Assembly: GCF_001938985.1 (NCBI RefSeq)
Contig: NZ_MKIN01000024.1
Span: 304,439-368,438, forward strand
From: Gillisella taibaishanensis
Lineage (GTDB): Bacteria; Pseudomonadota; Alphaproteobacteria; Rhizobiales; Rhizobiaceae
Direction: 5' to 3'
DNA length: 64,000 nt
Shown here: one piece after another, positions 36,052-44,308 of the stretch
Numbering within the stretch: position 1 is the first letter of the stretch
Layout of the letters: every line of letters starts with the position of its first letter
Translations under genes and position numbers: made by a program
The notes under the pieces: model-generated
Told to the model about the DNA's origin: nothing
The model's database searches: none
Seen by the model: only the letters and a program-made list of their open reading frames with translations

Positions 36052-37038
36052 TCAGTTCGTGTCGACGCCAGCCTGCTGCTGGACATTCTGTTGGTCATCC
36101 TTAAGCAGCAGTTCGACGTCGCCATTCTCGCCCGCCTTGACCTGAAACTCTCTCTGATAGATTCGGTCCTTGTTGCGGGCGATGGCGGTGTAATTGCCTT
36201 CCGATAGCACCAGCACCGGATAGGCGCTGACGCTTTCGGCCACGGCATCGCCGGACGAGGTCAGGATGGACCAGGCTGTATCGGCAATCGCCTCGCCGCC
36301 CCGCTCTGATACCAACTTGAAATTCATCTGGGCGGCGCGGTGCTGCAGCGTCGCCTCGGTGATCTTGCCAGCTTCCACTTTGATATCGGCACGCACCACG
36401 GCATTGACCTCGCCATAGCGCGAAACGACATGATAGGTGCCGGAATTGAGGCTGACCAGCGTGTTCGGCTCGACATTGTCCATGATCAGGCCGTGGTCGC
36501 TATCATCAGGCCCATCGCCAGCATAGATCTTGAATTTCAGTTTCGAGGCCTTGATGCGCGTATCGGGTCCGGACACGGCATTCAACACCATGCCGCCGGC
36601 ATCGAGCACCATCACCTGTTTTGGCACTTCGCCATCGGACGGAACGTCCAGTTTGCGGGTCACGCCGGCCCGGCCAAAGGAGACGTTGACGAAATAATCC
36701 CCCGGCGTCAGCTGCAATTCCGCCGATCCGCCCTGGCTACTGGCGACCATCGGCAGTTTACCGTCAGCCCCGGCTATCGGGCTGAACACCCGCCATTCCA
36801 GGCCCTGCTGCAACGGTTGTCCGCTATTGTCGAGTTTCGCTTCAAAGCGCACAACCTTGGCAAGGGACGGCGGTGCAGGCGCAAGCGGCGTCGAAAACGC
36901 GCTCAGCTTCGGCATCTTTACCGTGCTGTCCAATTGCTTGAATGCCTTGAAGGCATCTTCGGCGTGCACGCCCGCAGCACTCGTTGCGACGAGCGCAACA
37001 GAGAGGAACAGGGGAAGACGGCAGGAAAAAGATATCAT
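36052..37038 (-). CDS. Exported protein of unknown function with repeated beta-sandwich-like units
   Basis: About 328 residues from MISFSCRLPLFLSVALVATSAAGVHAED at 37038, a clear signal peptide. A frame open to 37167 has no export signal at its start. The mature protein is rich in beta-prone segments that repeat a pattern: LQLTPGDYFVNVSFGRAGVTRKLDV, LVSLNSGTYHVVSRYGEVNAVVRADIKVEAGKITEATL and PVLVLSEGNYTAIARNKDRIYQREFQVKAGENGDVELLL. These resemble carboxypeptidase-regulatory or Ig-like units. A Gln-rich end (QQNVQQQAGV) follows. The function is not known. Confidence 0.8.
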   Translation of the reverse strand: MISFSCRLPLFLSVALVATSAAGVHAEDAFKAFKQLDSTVKMPKLSAFSTPLAPAPPSLAKVVRFEAKLDNSGQPLQQGLEWRVFSPIAGADGKLPMVASSQGGSAELQLTPGDYFVNVSFGRAGVTRKLDVPSDGEVPKQVMVLDAGGMVLNAVSGPDTRIKASKLKFKIYAGDGPDDSDHGLIMDNVEPNTLVSLNSGTYHVVSRYGEVNAVVRADIKVEAGKITEATLQHRAAQMNFKLVSERGGEAIADTAWSILTSSGDAVAESVSAYPVLVLSEGNYTAIARNKDRIYQREFQVKAGENGDVELLLKDDQQNVQQQAGVDTN

Positions 37039-37241
37039 AAGAAGGTCCGACCGATTCAACCGCGAAAATTGGCGTGTTGATTGGCTGGTAATACAATCCG
37101 AACGCCAAGGCAAATTCAAGGCTTGCAATTTCCTGATTTCGGCGCTCCAGTTTGCGCGCCCGCCCATTTCGACCTTTGATAGCCCGCAAAGCCTGGTATC
37201 AGAGGCAAACGATACGCTACATCCAAGGAAAACACGTTACC

Positions 37242-37826
37242 ATGTACGATAACATTTCCCTTCGCGACTATCTGGCCACCCGCCGTTCCGTACCGGCCTT
37301 CCAGATGTGCGAGCCTGGTCCTGATAAAGTAGAGATCGAATCTATCCTGAAGCTGGCGGTGCGGGTGCCTGATCACGGCAAGATCGCCCCCTGGCGCTTC
37401 ATCGTCTATCGCGGCAACAAGCGCGTCGAAATCGGCGAGGCGCTACTGGCTCTCGCGCTTGAGAAGAAGCCGGAGCTGGACGAAGAAATGATCAAGGTTG
37501 AGCGCAGCCGATTTACCCGCGCCCCCGTGGTGATCGGTGTGATCAGCACCGCCGGCCCGCATCCGAAAGTGCCGGAATGGGAGCAGGTCATGTCGGCTGG
37601 CGCCGTGTGCCTCAATCTGCTGATGGCCGCCAATGCCCATGGCTATGTCGCCAACTGGCTGTCGGAATGGTTTGCCTTCGACGAGCGCGCCTTCCCGCTG
37701 CTCGGCGTCAAGCCGGGCGAAAAGGTCGCCGGCTTCATCCATATGGGCTCGACCACCTTCCCGATCGTCGAGCGGCCGCGGCCCGAGCTTCAAGATGTGG
37801 TCAGCTGGGTGGGAGACGAAGACTGA
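37242..37826 (+). CDS. Nitroreductase family flavoprotein
   Basis: 194 residues from MYDNISLRDYLATRRSVPAFQM at 37242 (AAGGAA about 11 nt upstream). FMN-binding positions fit TRRSVPAF, APWRFIVYRGNK and the C-terminal HMGSTTFPIVERPRPEL. It is closest in layout to the small YdjA-like nitroreductases. The start of a flavin-reductase-like gene overlaps its stop by one base (TGATG), so the two are translationally coupled. The physiological substrate is unknown. Confidence 0.88.
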   Translation: MYDNISLRDYLATRRSVPAFQMCEPGPDKVEIESILKLAVRVPDHGKIAPWRFIVYRGNKRVEIGEALLALALEKKPELDEEMIKVERSRFTRAPVVIGVISTAGPHPKVPEWEQVMSAGAVCLNLLMAANAHGYVANWLSEWFAFDERAFPLLGVKPGEKVAGFIHMGSTTFPIVERPRPELQDVVSWVGDED

Positions 37827-38431
37827 TGTTCTACGATACTCAAGGCAATGCCCATGGCATGGCGCATGACCCGTTCAAGGCCATCGTCTCGCCGCGCCCG
37901 ATTGGCTGGATCGGTTCGAAGGGCAGGGACGGAACGTTCAACCTCGCCCCCTATTCCTTCTTCAATGCCATTTCCGATCGGCCGAAGATGGTGATGTTCT
38001 CCTCGTTCGGGCGCAAGGATAGCCTGCGCAATGTCGAGGAAACCGGATGCTTCACCGCGAATTTCGTCAGCAGCGATCTTGGGGAGGCCATGAACATGTC
38101 ATCGGCTCCAGCGGATTATGGGGTCAGCGAATTCGATCTCGCCGGCCTGACGCCCGTCATGGCCAAGCTGGTCGATGCGCCCTATGTCGATGAGGCCTAT
38201 GCCGTGCTGGAATGCAAGGTCACCGACGTGATCTCGCCAAAGACGCTGTCCGGCGAGCCCAGCGAAAACTACGTGGTGTTCGGTGAGGTCGTTGGCATCC
38301 ATATCGCTGAAAGCGCTTTGCGTGATGGTCGTTTCGATGTCACGCTGGTGCAGCCGCTATCGCGGCTCGGTTATCTCGATTATGCCGCCGTGACCGAAGT
38401 GTTCCAAATGGTCCGCCCGTCCAAGGGTTGA
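37826..38431 (+). CDS. Flavin reductase family (DIM6/NTAB) protein
   Basis: 201 residues. FMN-binding split-barrel signature: DPFKAIVSPRPIGWIGSKGRDGTFNLAPYSFFNAISDRPKMVMFSS, then the NVEETGCFTANFVS segment and a later VFGEVVGIHI. This is the DIM6/NTAB branch, which reduces flavins or binds FMN with unknown substrates. It is coupled to the upstream nitroreductase. It ends in a hairpin shared with the convergent CitE-like gene. Confidence 0.87.
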   Translation: MFYDTQGNAHGMAHDPFKAIVSPRPIGWIGSKGRDGTFNLAPYSFFNAISDRPKMVMFSSFGRKDSLRNVEETGCFTANFVSSDLGEAMNMSSAPADYGVSEFDLAGLTPVMAKLVDAPYVDEAYAVLECKVTDVISPKTLSGEPSENYVVFGEVVGIHIAESALRDGRFDVTLVQPLSRLGYLDYAAVTEVFQMVRPSKG

Positions 38432-38433
38432 CC

Positions 38434-39165
38434 TCATTTGCTGGCCCGATCAGGGCCAGCAAATGCGGCACGGCCAGCCGAAATCCAGGCATCGCTGTCA
38501 CATATCAGCGTGCTGAACCCACGCTTTGCCAGAGCGCGGGCCCGCGTCTTCAGCCCATCGGGGCCCCCGGTGGGCCGGATAAGCGCCGGCAGGCCCGTCG
38601 CCGCCGCTGCAAGCTGCACCAGGCTGCGGCAGGTCTCAAGCACGGGCTCTGTCGACTGAGCCGAGGCTGCGCCGATGGCGGTACAGACTGAGGCCTCATC
38701 AAGGCCAAGGCCGATCAGGCGGCGAGATGAAGCCGCGATGGCCGCAGCCTTGAAAAACCCCGCGGGATCGCCGCCCAGAAGCGCGATGACGGGCGTTTCG
38801 CCATCGCCAATTCCAAGCCTTGCTTCTTCCACCCGCAGCAGTGCATCAAGCCGCTGGCTATCGGCAGGCTCGGCGACATCGGTCAGCAACAAGGCATCCG
38901 GCCTCAAGCGCATCAACTGGCCAAGCTGCTCGGCAAAACCATCGTGATCTAGGCGTGCGGAGATCCCGAGCACGAGCGGCAGGGCCGGGGGCTGCAAGGT
39001 TTGAGAAAGCGTTTGAAGCACATCAGCCACATCGCCCTCTGTAACGATCAGACCATCAGGTATTTGCTGAAACGATACTGGCCCGCCAAACAGCCGGAGC
39101 ACTTGGCAGGGCTGCTGCTTCAGACGCAGCGTGCGGGGCACTCGATGATCATGGTTAATCGACAT
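38434..39165 (-). CDS. Degenerate HpcH/HpaI (CitE-like) aldolase-fold protein
   Basis: 243 residues. The second half follows the CitE/HpcH barrel order: RPDALLLTDVAEPADSQRLDALL (normally PKvesaedv), TPVIALLGGDPAGFFKAAAIAASSRRLIGLGLDEASVCTAIGA (normally IETaeGv...FGaeDlaadlG), RSLVQLAAAATGLPALI and RARALAKRGFSTLICDSDAWISA (normally LGFdGkacIHP). The active-site Lys and metal-binding Glu are not conserved, so classical lyase activity is doubtful. Assignment rests on the order of these segments and needs a profile search. The first ~45 residues are atypical. Confidence 0.6.
   Translation of the reverse strand: MSINHDHRVPRTLRLKQQPCQVLRLFGGPVSFQQIPDGLIVTEGDVADVLQTLSQTLQPPALPLVLGISARLDHDGFAEQLGQLMRLRPDALLLTDVAEPADSQRLDALLRVEEARLGIGDGETPVIALLGGDPAGFFKAAAIAASSRRLIGLGLDEASVCTAIGAASAQSTEPVLETCRSLVQLAAAATGLPALIRPTGGPDGLKTRARALAKRGFSTLICDSDAWISAGRAAFAGPDRASK
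38435..38465. terminator. Bidirectional hairpin between flavin reductase and CitE-like genes
   Basis: A perfect 13-bp stem, CATTTGCTGGCCC with GGGCCAGCAAATG, closes a 5-nt loop. It starts 4 bp after the flavin reductase stop and encodes the last codons of the convergent CitE-like gene. Confidence 0.75.
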
Positions 39166-39240
39166 GGTGAACCAATCTTAAACACTTTGCCCTTATGCTG
39201 TGAGCAATGGGTTAGGGTTCTGTTTTGCTTGGGGTTGTCG

Positions 39241-40377
39241 GTGCTTGTAAAGGCTTTCTTTCGCTGGTCTGAAACCGCAAAGGCGTGCGACCGGGCCAGG
39301 GCGGCCAATGCGCTGGGTCGGGCCTATCTGCATTCGCCGATGAGCGATGAGGATCGCCGCTCCACCTATGTTGCCATGACCTACCTGCTTGATGATCCCT
39401 CGCCGAAGGTGCGGCTGGCGCTGGCCGAGGCACTTGCCTTGGAGCCGCAGGCGCCGCGCGTCCTGCTGATCAATCTCTGCGAGGACCAGCCGGAAGTCGC
39501 TTCGCTCGTGATTCTGTCGTCTCCCGTGTTGCAGGACAGGGATCTGGTCGATCTCGCCGGCCGTGGCAATGGCATGACCCGCGCCTTCATCGCTGCCCGG
39601 CCGAGGCTTTCGTCAGCCGTCGCCGCAGCTCTTGTCGAAATCGGCGATCTGCCAGAGTGCCTGGTTCTGCTCGATAATCACTCGGCTGATCTCTCCCCCT
39701 TCAGCCTTTTGCGCCTGGCAGAGCGACATGGTAACGAAGATGCCATCCGAGGTGCCCTTCTCGAAAGGGATGACCTGCCGGCACGCGCACGCCACCTCAT
39801 CCTGTCCCATGTCGCCCAAGCCTTTGCCGAGGCAGGCCTTGTGCGGTTTGCGCTTGGAGACGGCAAACTCAACCGGTTGAACCGCGAAATCTCCACCAAT
39901 GCCGCCGCTACTATAGCCGGCGAAGCAAGTTTTGACGACATTCCTGCCCTTGTCGAGCAGATGCAGGTCAACGGACAACTGACACCAGCGCTGCTGATCG
40001 AGATCCTCTGCTGCGGCAAAGCTGATTTCTTCGCCTGCGCCATAGAAGCCTTGAGCGGGTTGCAGGAACGGCGCGTGCGATCGATCCTCGCGACAGGCCG
40101 CATGCATGCCGTGCGCGCGCTGCTGCTGTCGGCTGGGATTGATCCAGCCATTGCCCCAGTCTTCGTCGAGGCCGTCCTTTTATGGCGTCATGCCGTGCAG
40201 ACGACGAACCCGGGTGACGCGCCCAGCATCTGCCAGGCTCTGCTTGAGAAAAGCACAAAGCTTTCGAGCGGAGACGCTGCGCGGCAGTTGCTGGATCTGG
40301 TCGAAAACCTACACCGCCAGGAAGAACGCCGTAATGCAAGGCGCTATGCCGCCTATCTCGTGGTGGATGCCGCTTAG
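39241..40377 (+). CDS. DUF2336 domain protein
   Basis: About 378 residues from a GTG at 39241; the frame is open for 80 more codons upstream but that part overlaps the divergent gene. It is almost wholly alpha-helical with HEAT-like repeats, e.g. MTYLLDDPSPKVRLALAEALALEPQAPRVLLINLCEDQPEVASLVI. The pattern DDPSPKVRxALAExLA is typical of DUF2336, an alphaproteobacterial family of unknown role. A cytoplasmic scaffold function is possible. It is divergent from the CitE-like gene. Confidence 0.8.
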   Translation: MLVKAFFRWSETAKACDRARAANALGRAYLHSPMSDEDRRSTYVAMTYLLDDPSPKVRLALAEALALEPQAPRVLLINLCEDQPEVASLVILSSPVLQDRDLVDLAGRGNGMTRAFIAARPRLSSAVAAALVEIGDLPECLVLLDNHSADLSPFSLLRLAERHGNEDAIRGALLERDDLPARARHLILSHVAQAFAEAGLVRFALGDGKLNRLNREISTNAAATIAGEASFDDIPALVEQMQVNGQLTPALLIEILCCGKADFFACAIEALSGLQERRVRSILATGRMHAVRALLLSAGIDPAIAPVFVEAVLLWRHAVQTTNPGDAPSICQALLEKSTKLSSGDAARQLLDLVENLHRQEERRNARRYAAYLVVDAA

Positions 40378-40396
40378 GTCTTGTCGAAGATAACGG

Positions 40397-40801
40397 CTAT
40401 TTCGTCAGCTTCTTCGCGGCCCAGGCATAACTATCCGTCACCACATGCAGCGGCGTTGCAAATACCATCTTGATATCGGCCTTGCCGGGCAGAACCTGCG
40501 CGACTTTCTGGATGGCCCTCGCTGCCAGCGATCGCTTCTCGGACTCCGGCACCGGCGCTGGTTTGACCGTCGTCCCATCTGCGGTGGTGGTCGTACTCTC
40601 CGCCGGTTTTACCGCCTGCTGCTGGCAGAAGCCGACAACGCTTGGAAAATTCACGTTGGAAAACTGCGCCAGCACATTTTCCGTGTCGCGATTGCAAAGC
40701 TCGACTGACACCCAGCGCTGCTCGGCTGTGGCAATATACTGGCATTGGCTGACGCTGTCGTTGCAGCCCAGAATGGTCATTATTACGAGAGAAGCTTGCA
40801 T
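40397..40801 (-). CDS. Small exported protein of unknown function
   Basis: 134 residues from MQASLVIMTILGCNDSVSQC at 40801. The short hydrophobic N-terminus ending ILGC resembles a lipoprotein signal, though the lipobox is not canonical. Four cysteines (GCND, SQCQY, ELCNR, GFCQQQ) fall in the first ~60 mature residues and could pair. The C-terminal half is Thr/Lys-rich (ESTTTTADGTTVKPAPVPESEKR). The family is not recognised; similar proteins are common in rhizobia in this type of context. Confidence 0.7.
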   Translation of the reverse strand: MQASLVIMTILGCNDSVSQCQYIATAEQRWVSVELCNRDTENVLAQFSNVNFPSVVGFCQQQAVKPAESTTTTADGTTVKPAPVPESEKRSLAARAIQKVAQVLPGKADIKMVFATPLHVVTDSYAWAAKKLTK

Positions 40802-40926
40802 CGCATCGTCCTTCCGGGGCATGTCGTAAGCGTCGTCAAACCGACAGTAGCGCGCCGATTCTGGCGCGGCAAAGACGAAATCCCGGGCTGGACAATTATG
40901 AACCGTAGTTGCCGCCCCAATACATC

Positions 40927-41406
40927 ATGGACCGCCTCATGCCCGTGACCATCACCAAGGAACCGCCTCGCCAGCCGGAGGTGATCCGTCTGCTGAACCT
41001 CTCCGATACCTACATGGCATCGCTCTATCCCGCTGAAAGCAACCATCTCCTTGATGTCGCTTCTCTTGAAAAACCTGGCGTTCATTTCTTCGTCGCTCGC
41101 CGCCAAGGCCAGGTCCTAGGCTGCGCCGCCCTCGTCGAGGCAGGCGATGGCACCGCGGAAATCAAGCGCATGTTCGTCGATCCGCAGGCCCGGGGCCTGT
41201 CGCTCGGCAGAGCCTTGCTCGCGATCCTCGAAACCCAGGCGCTTACCCTCGGCCTCACCGCAATCCGGTTGGAGACAGGTATCAGCCAACCGGAGGCCAT
41301 CGGCCTCTATCGCAAGGCTGGGTTTGCAGACATTGAGCCCTTCTCACCGTATCTGCCAGACCCGCTCAGCCTGTTCATGGAGAAGCGGCTGGTGCCGGCA
41401 GCGTAG
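40927..41406 (+). CDS. GNAT family N-acetyltransferase
   Basis: About 159 residues from the ATG at 40927; the frame extends to a TTG at 40909 and an internal ATG at 40939 is possible. GNAT motif: LGCAALVEAGDGTAEIKRMFVDPQARGLSLGRALLAILETQALTLGLTAIRLETGISQPEAIGLYRKAGF, with the QARGLSLGRALL acetyl-CoA loop. The acceptor substrate is unknown. Its stop lies 16 bp before the first candidate end sequence of the Tn7-like element, so it is probably the last native gene before the insertion. Confidence 0.87.
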   Translation: MDRLMPVTITKEPPRQPEVIRLLNLSDTYMASLYPAESNHLLDVASLEKPGVHFFVARRQGQVLGCAALVEAGDGTAEIKRMFVDPQARGLSLGRALLAILETQALTLGLTAIRLETGISQPEAIGLYRKAGFADIEPFSPYLPDPLSLFMEKRLVPAA

Positions 41407-41422
41407 TTTGCCTCATGAGAAA

Positions 41423-41530
41423 TGTAACCGAATACTGGCCGTTCCTGCTGTAACCCTTTGATACTTGAGCCAACGAACCTCAAAGCACAAGTACTTTTGG
41501 CCAACCAGGATGTCAAAATTGGCCAATGGC
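41423..41530. repeat. GGCC-centred repeat array, candidate TnsB-binding end of the Tn7-like element
   Basis: Four related sites: ATACTGGCC (GGCC at 41437), GATACTTGAGCCAAC (AGCC at 41468), AGTACTTTTGGCCAAC (GGCC at 41499) and AAAATTGGCCAAT (GGCC at 41521). Core spacings are 31, 31 and 22 bp, close to three and two helical turns, as for TnsB sites at Tn7-type ends. TGTAACC occurs twice (41423 and 41449); TGT is the usual terminal triplet of these elements, so 41423 is the best guess for the outer edge. Confidence 0.55.
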
Positions 41531-41544
41531 ATGAGCCGAAAGAA

Positions 41545-41566
41545 AAGCCGGGATGAAACCCGGCTT
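41545..41566 (-). terminator. Intrinsic terminator of the transposition operon
   Basis: An 8-bp perfect stem (41545-41552 with 41559-41566) is followed on the minus strand by TTTTCTTT. It lies 70 bp past the tniQ stop. Confidence 0.78.
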
Positions 41567-41635
41567 GAATTCGCGTAAATTGTCTCGATGTCTACAGTAA
41601 CAATTGCCGATTGGGACTGCCGTGCGGCTGAGGTC

Positions 41636-43165
41636 TCACCACTGAGCGCTTGCTCTGCCGATCCGAAATGATCGATTTTGACGCATCATCAGAAGCCGCA
41701 TTTCGATTGGATCGACTCGAAGGGCTGCAAGTCCGATTTCACTTTCGTCCCAGCCAACTTTTGAGAGTTTTTCAGAGCGGATCAAATTAATTGCCTCGAT
41801 GAACGTGCATCCGCAACGCTTGATCGAAGTATGTAAATCGTGGAGCTCGCTCATGTCCGTGCAGTTGGCGACGGCTCGAAGGTTCGCGAGTAAAGTGGTA
41901 ACTTGCTCGGCCGGATATCGAGGAATGATCCTGGCGCCGGGTTGCTGTTTCACTTTGAAGGATGGCTTAAAAAGGCCGCCGTTGATGAGCTGCCGGCCTA
42001 ATTTGCGCGTGACCCCAAGTTTAGTAATAACCTCTTTCTGATTAAATGTTGCAGCCATTTCCGTGACAATGCGGTCGACGGCTTGGGCTTCGATGAGATT
42101 TCTGACGGGGAATAATCCTGCGTCCAGCACGAGTTTCTTGAGGCGCTCGAACGGAATGCCGTAGGTTTTTGAGGCGGAGTGGATCGTGTGGAACTTTCTG
42201 GAAGTGATCAGTCCCAAGAATTCATCCCCAGGGCCGAGCGGAAGGTTGTGAATAGCCACATCACGCATGATGTCTCGGATCGGGTCAAATGCAGTTTCGG
42301 TCGTCTGATGGGCAAGGGTTAGATAAAGACGACCGAACATGGATCGCTCGCCGCCGGAACCTTTCCCTCGGTGAAAATCATCCACCTGAGCCTGCAGGTA
42401 TTGGCGGAATGCAGGTTCCCCTTCTTTAAGAAGATCGTATCCTGCACCGCTGCTCGCTGACCATTCCCGGTCGCCGAATCCCGATGAGCGGAACAGGTTT
42501 CCGTGCAACAGAGATGCGCCCACAATTTCGCAAAGGCGGATAGCGACATGCAGCGGCAGGGAGTCAAGCCAATCGGCACCGGCCCTGACGCCTTTCAACC
42601 TCTTCTCGACATATGTCTGAAGATTGTCCGGTTCCGCAGCTTCTGCAGACTCCATGAACCTGGGAATCCTGCAAGATTCCGCAGCAAGGTTGGCCGCAAA
42701 GTCGTACTGGAACGGCGATCTCGCGAGTTCGGCACTCGAGACGAGGCGAACGCCGTGCCGCTTGCAGGTGCGGATAGCGGAAACGTGCCAATGCAGGCGT
42801 CCGTATGCACGAAAACCTCGCCGACCACCGCAGCGGTGTTCGTCTTCGCTCACGCAAAAAGGGCAAAAACGAAACCGAAGCCTTTGCATCTCATGCCGGC
42901 TGAGCACCTGACCTGAGATTTGATAGATGTACTTGTCTCCGATAATAGCTCCCGCAGAGAGCGACGATCTCGGCATATCCAGAACTGCGGCGAAGGTCTC
43001 CAAATCCTTCTCCCGTCCGGCAACGATGCCCTGGAACTGAAGTTGAAGGTGGAAGGCGAAGGCGCGAGCGTTTTCGTAGCCACATGCCGCCGCAAGTCGC
43101 GAGAAATAGCTGGCGACGGTTTCATAACCAGCGTGGAAGGGAAGCAATTCGGCAAGCCTGCTCAT
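41636..43165 (-). CDS. tniQ: TniQ/TnsD-family target-selection protein
   Basis: 509 residues from MSRLAELLPFHAGYETVASYFSRLAAACGY at 43165; its start overlaps the stop of the ATPase gene by 4 bp. The N-terminal TniQ domain has the zinc ligands in RFRFCPFCVSEDEH...LHWHVSAIRTCKRHGVRLV. The C-terminal half contains helix-turn-helix-like segments (KTYGIPFERLKKLVLDAGLFPVR, TFNQKEVITKLGVTRKLGRQLINGGLF) that could read DNA. TniQ proteins recruit the TnsC filament to a target. At 509 residues it is longer than minimal TniQ and closer in layout to TnsD. Confidence 0.88.
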   Translation of the reverse strand: MSRLAELLPFHAGYETVASYFSRLAAACGYENARAFAFHLQLQFQGIVAGREKDLETFAAVLDMPRSSLSAGAIIGDKYIYQISGQVLSRHEMQRLRFRFCPFCVSEDEHRCGGRRGFRAYGRLHWHVSAIRTCKRHGVRLVSSAELARSPFQYDFAANLAAESCRIPRFMESAEAAEPDNLQTYVEKRLKGVRAGADWLDSLPLHVAIRLCEIVGASLLHGNLFRSSGFGDREWSASSGAGYDLLKEGEPAFRQYLQAQVDDFHRGKGSGGERSMFGRLYLTLAHQTTETAFDPIRDIMRDVAIHNLPLGPGDEFLGLITSRKFHTIHSASKTYGIPFERLKKLVLDAGLFPVRNLIEAQAVDRIVTEMAATFNQKEVITKLGVTRKLGRQLINGGLFKPSFKVKQQPGARIIPRYPAEQVTTLLANLRAVANCTDMSELHDLHTSIKRCGCTFIEAINLIRSEKLSKVGWDESEIGLAALRVDPIEMRLLMMRQNRSFRIGRASAQW

Positions 43166-44298
43166 TGGGGGCGAACTCCGTACCTGGTTGCATTCTTTCC
43201 CTTGGACCTCAGCCTTTCGGCTTCCCAGACCCGATCGTCGTCGCGGAGCAGGGCGGTTGCGGGGTCGAGTTCCTCCCAATTGCCGGCGGTGAAGATGTTC
43301 TTGCTAGGCCTGCAACCCGAGAAGGAGGCGTAGGTCTTCGCAAAGTCATCGACCGTGACATGGTCACGATCTGCGTAGATGGCTAACTCGACGGCCGCCC
43401 GGATCATCTGGACCACGGACCCGAATTCGGCATCACAGGCGTGCATCAATCGCTTGAGGAACGTGCCCTTTTCCCTGTGCCGCGTTTTGGTCGTTTCGAC
43501 CTCTTCAACAGTGTCATCAAGCTTGATCCGGATTTCCATGCGAGCGTGTTCCTGCACAATCGTCTCCAGAATGCTTTTCACAAGGTCCGTCATACCGTCT
43601 GCGTCGAGGGTGTCGAAGGGAACGACGGTGCGGCGATTGTACAGCTGCTTTCGCGCGAGGAAGCTTGCCAGGGGTGCCACGCCTGCAAGGATCAGTCTCA
43701 CAGGCCAATCCGGCATCTGGGTCAGCGACTTGAATGCGTCGCCGATAACGGTTGCCTCACGGAGAGAGGCAGTCTCGATAGCGTTCTGGGCCTCATCGAT
43801 GAACACCCACATGACCTTGTGAACTTTCAACAGCCGGCGAAACAGCAACCAGGCCTGATTCTCCTTGATGCCTTCCGGAGGCGCATGACCGAGCGCTTCG
43901 AGGCATGAAATAGCCAGCAGGCGAGGCGTACACGGTGACGGAGCATCGACAAGGATGACGGGGTGGATCATAACGCCGTCGTCGTCCACGTAGGACTGCA
44001 TCGCAGAAATGCTCCCGATATGCTTCATCAGCGCCGTGGTCTTTCCTGCGCCGGAACGCCCGGTGACGGCCACGATCCTCCGCTTGTCAGGCCTCCCGGT
44101 GATAGGGGTGAGAACGCTTGCAACCGACGACATCAAAGCAGCTCGCAAGGGCACGTCGCGATCGAGGATCACGTAGTGTTCGTACAGTTCCGCGATCCGG
44201 TCTGCGATGGCTGCACGGTTGTCTCCGATCAGCCCACGGACGTGATCGATGGCTGCCTGACTGCGCTTTGCGTCGAGGTTCTTGTCAACCATTTCCAT
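43162..44298 (-). CDS. tniB: TnsC/TniB-type AAA+ ATPase
   Basis: 378 residues from MEMVDKNLDAKRS at 44298 (AGGGAG 6 nt upstream); an upstream TTG is unlikely. Walker A GRSGAGKTT at about 80-88, Walker B VMWVFIDEAQNAI with the catalytic Glu, and a sensor segment RLILAGVAPL (about 210). This is the transposition regulator that polymerises on DNA and links TniQ to the transposase. The stop of tniA lies 10 bp upstream. The length is greater than TniB of Tn5053, closer to Tn7-like TnsC. Confidence 0.9.
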   Translation of the reverse strand: MEMVDKNLDAKRSQAAIDHVRGLIGDNRAAIADRIAELYEHYVILDRDVPLRAALMSSVASVLTPITGRPDKRRIVAVTGRSGAGKTTALMKHIGSISAMQSYVDDDGVMIHPVILVDAPSPCTPRLLAISCLEALGHAPPEGIKENQAWLLFRRLLKVHKVMWVFIDEAQNAIETASLREATVIGDAFKSLTQMPDWPVRLILAGVAPLASFLARKQLYNRRTVVPFDTLDADGMTDLVKSILETIVQEHARMEIRIKLDDTVEEVETTKTRHREKGTFLKRLMHACDAEFGSVVQMIRAAVELAIYADRDHVTVDDFAKTYASFSGCRPSKNIFTAGNWEELDPATALLRDDDRVWEAERLRSKGKNATRYGVRPQ

Positions 44299-44308
44299 GA
44301 GGATCTCC

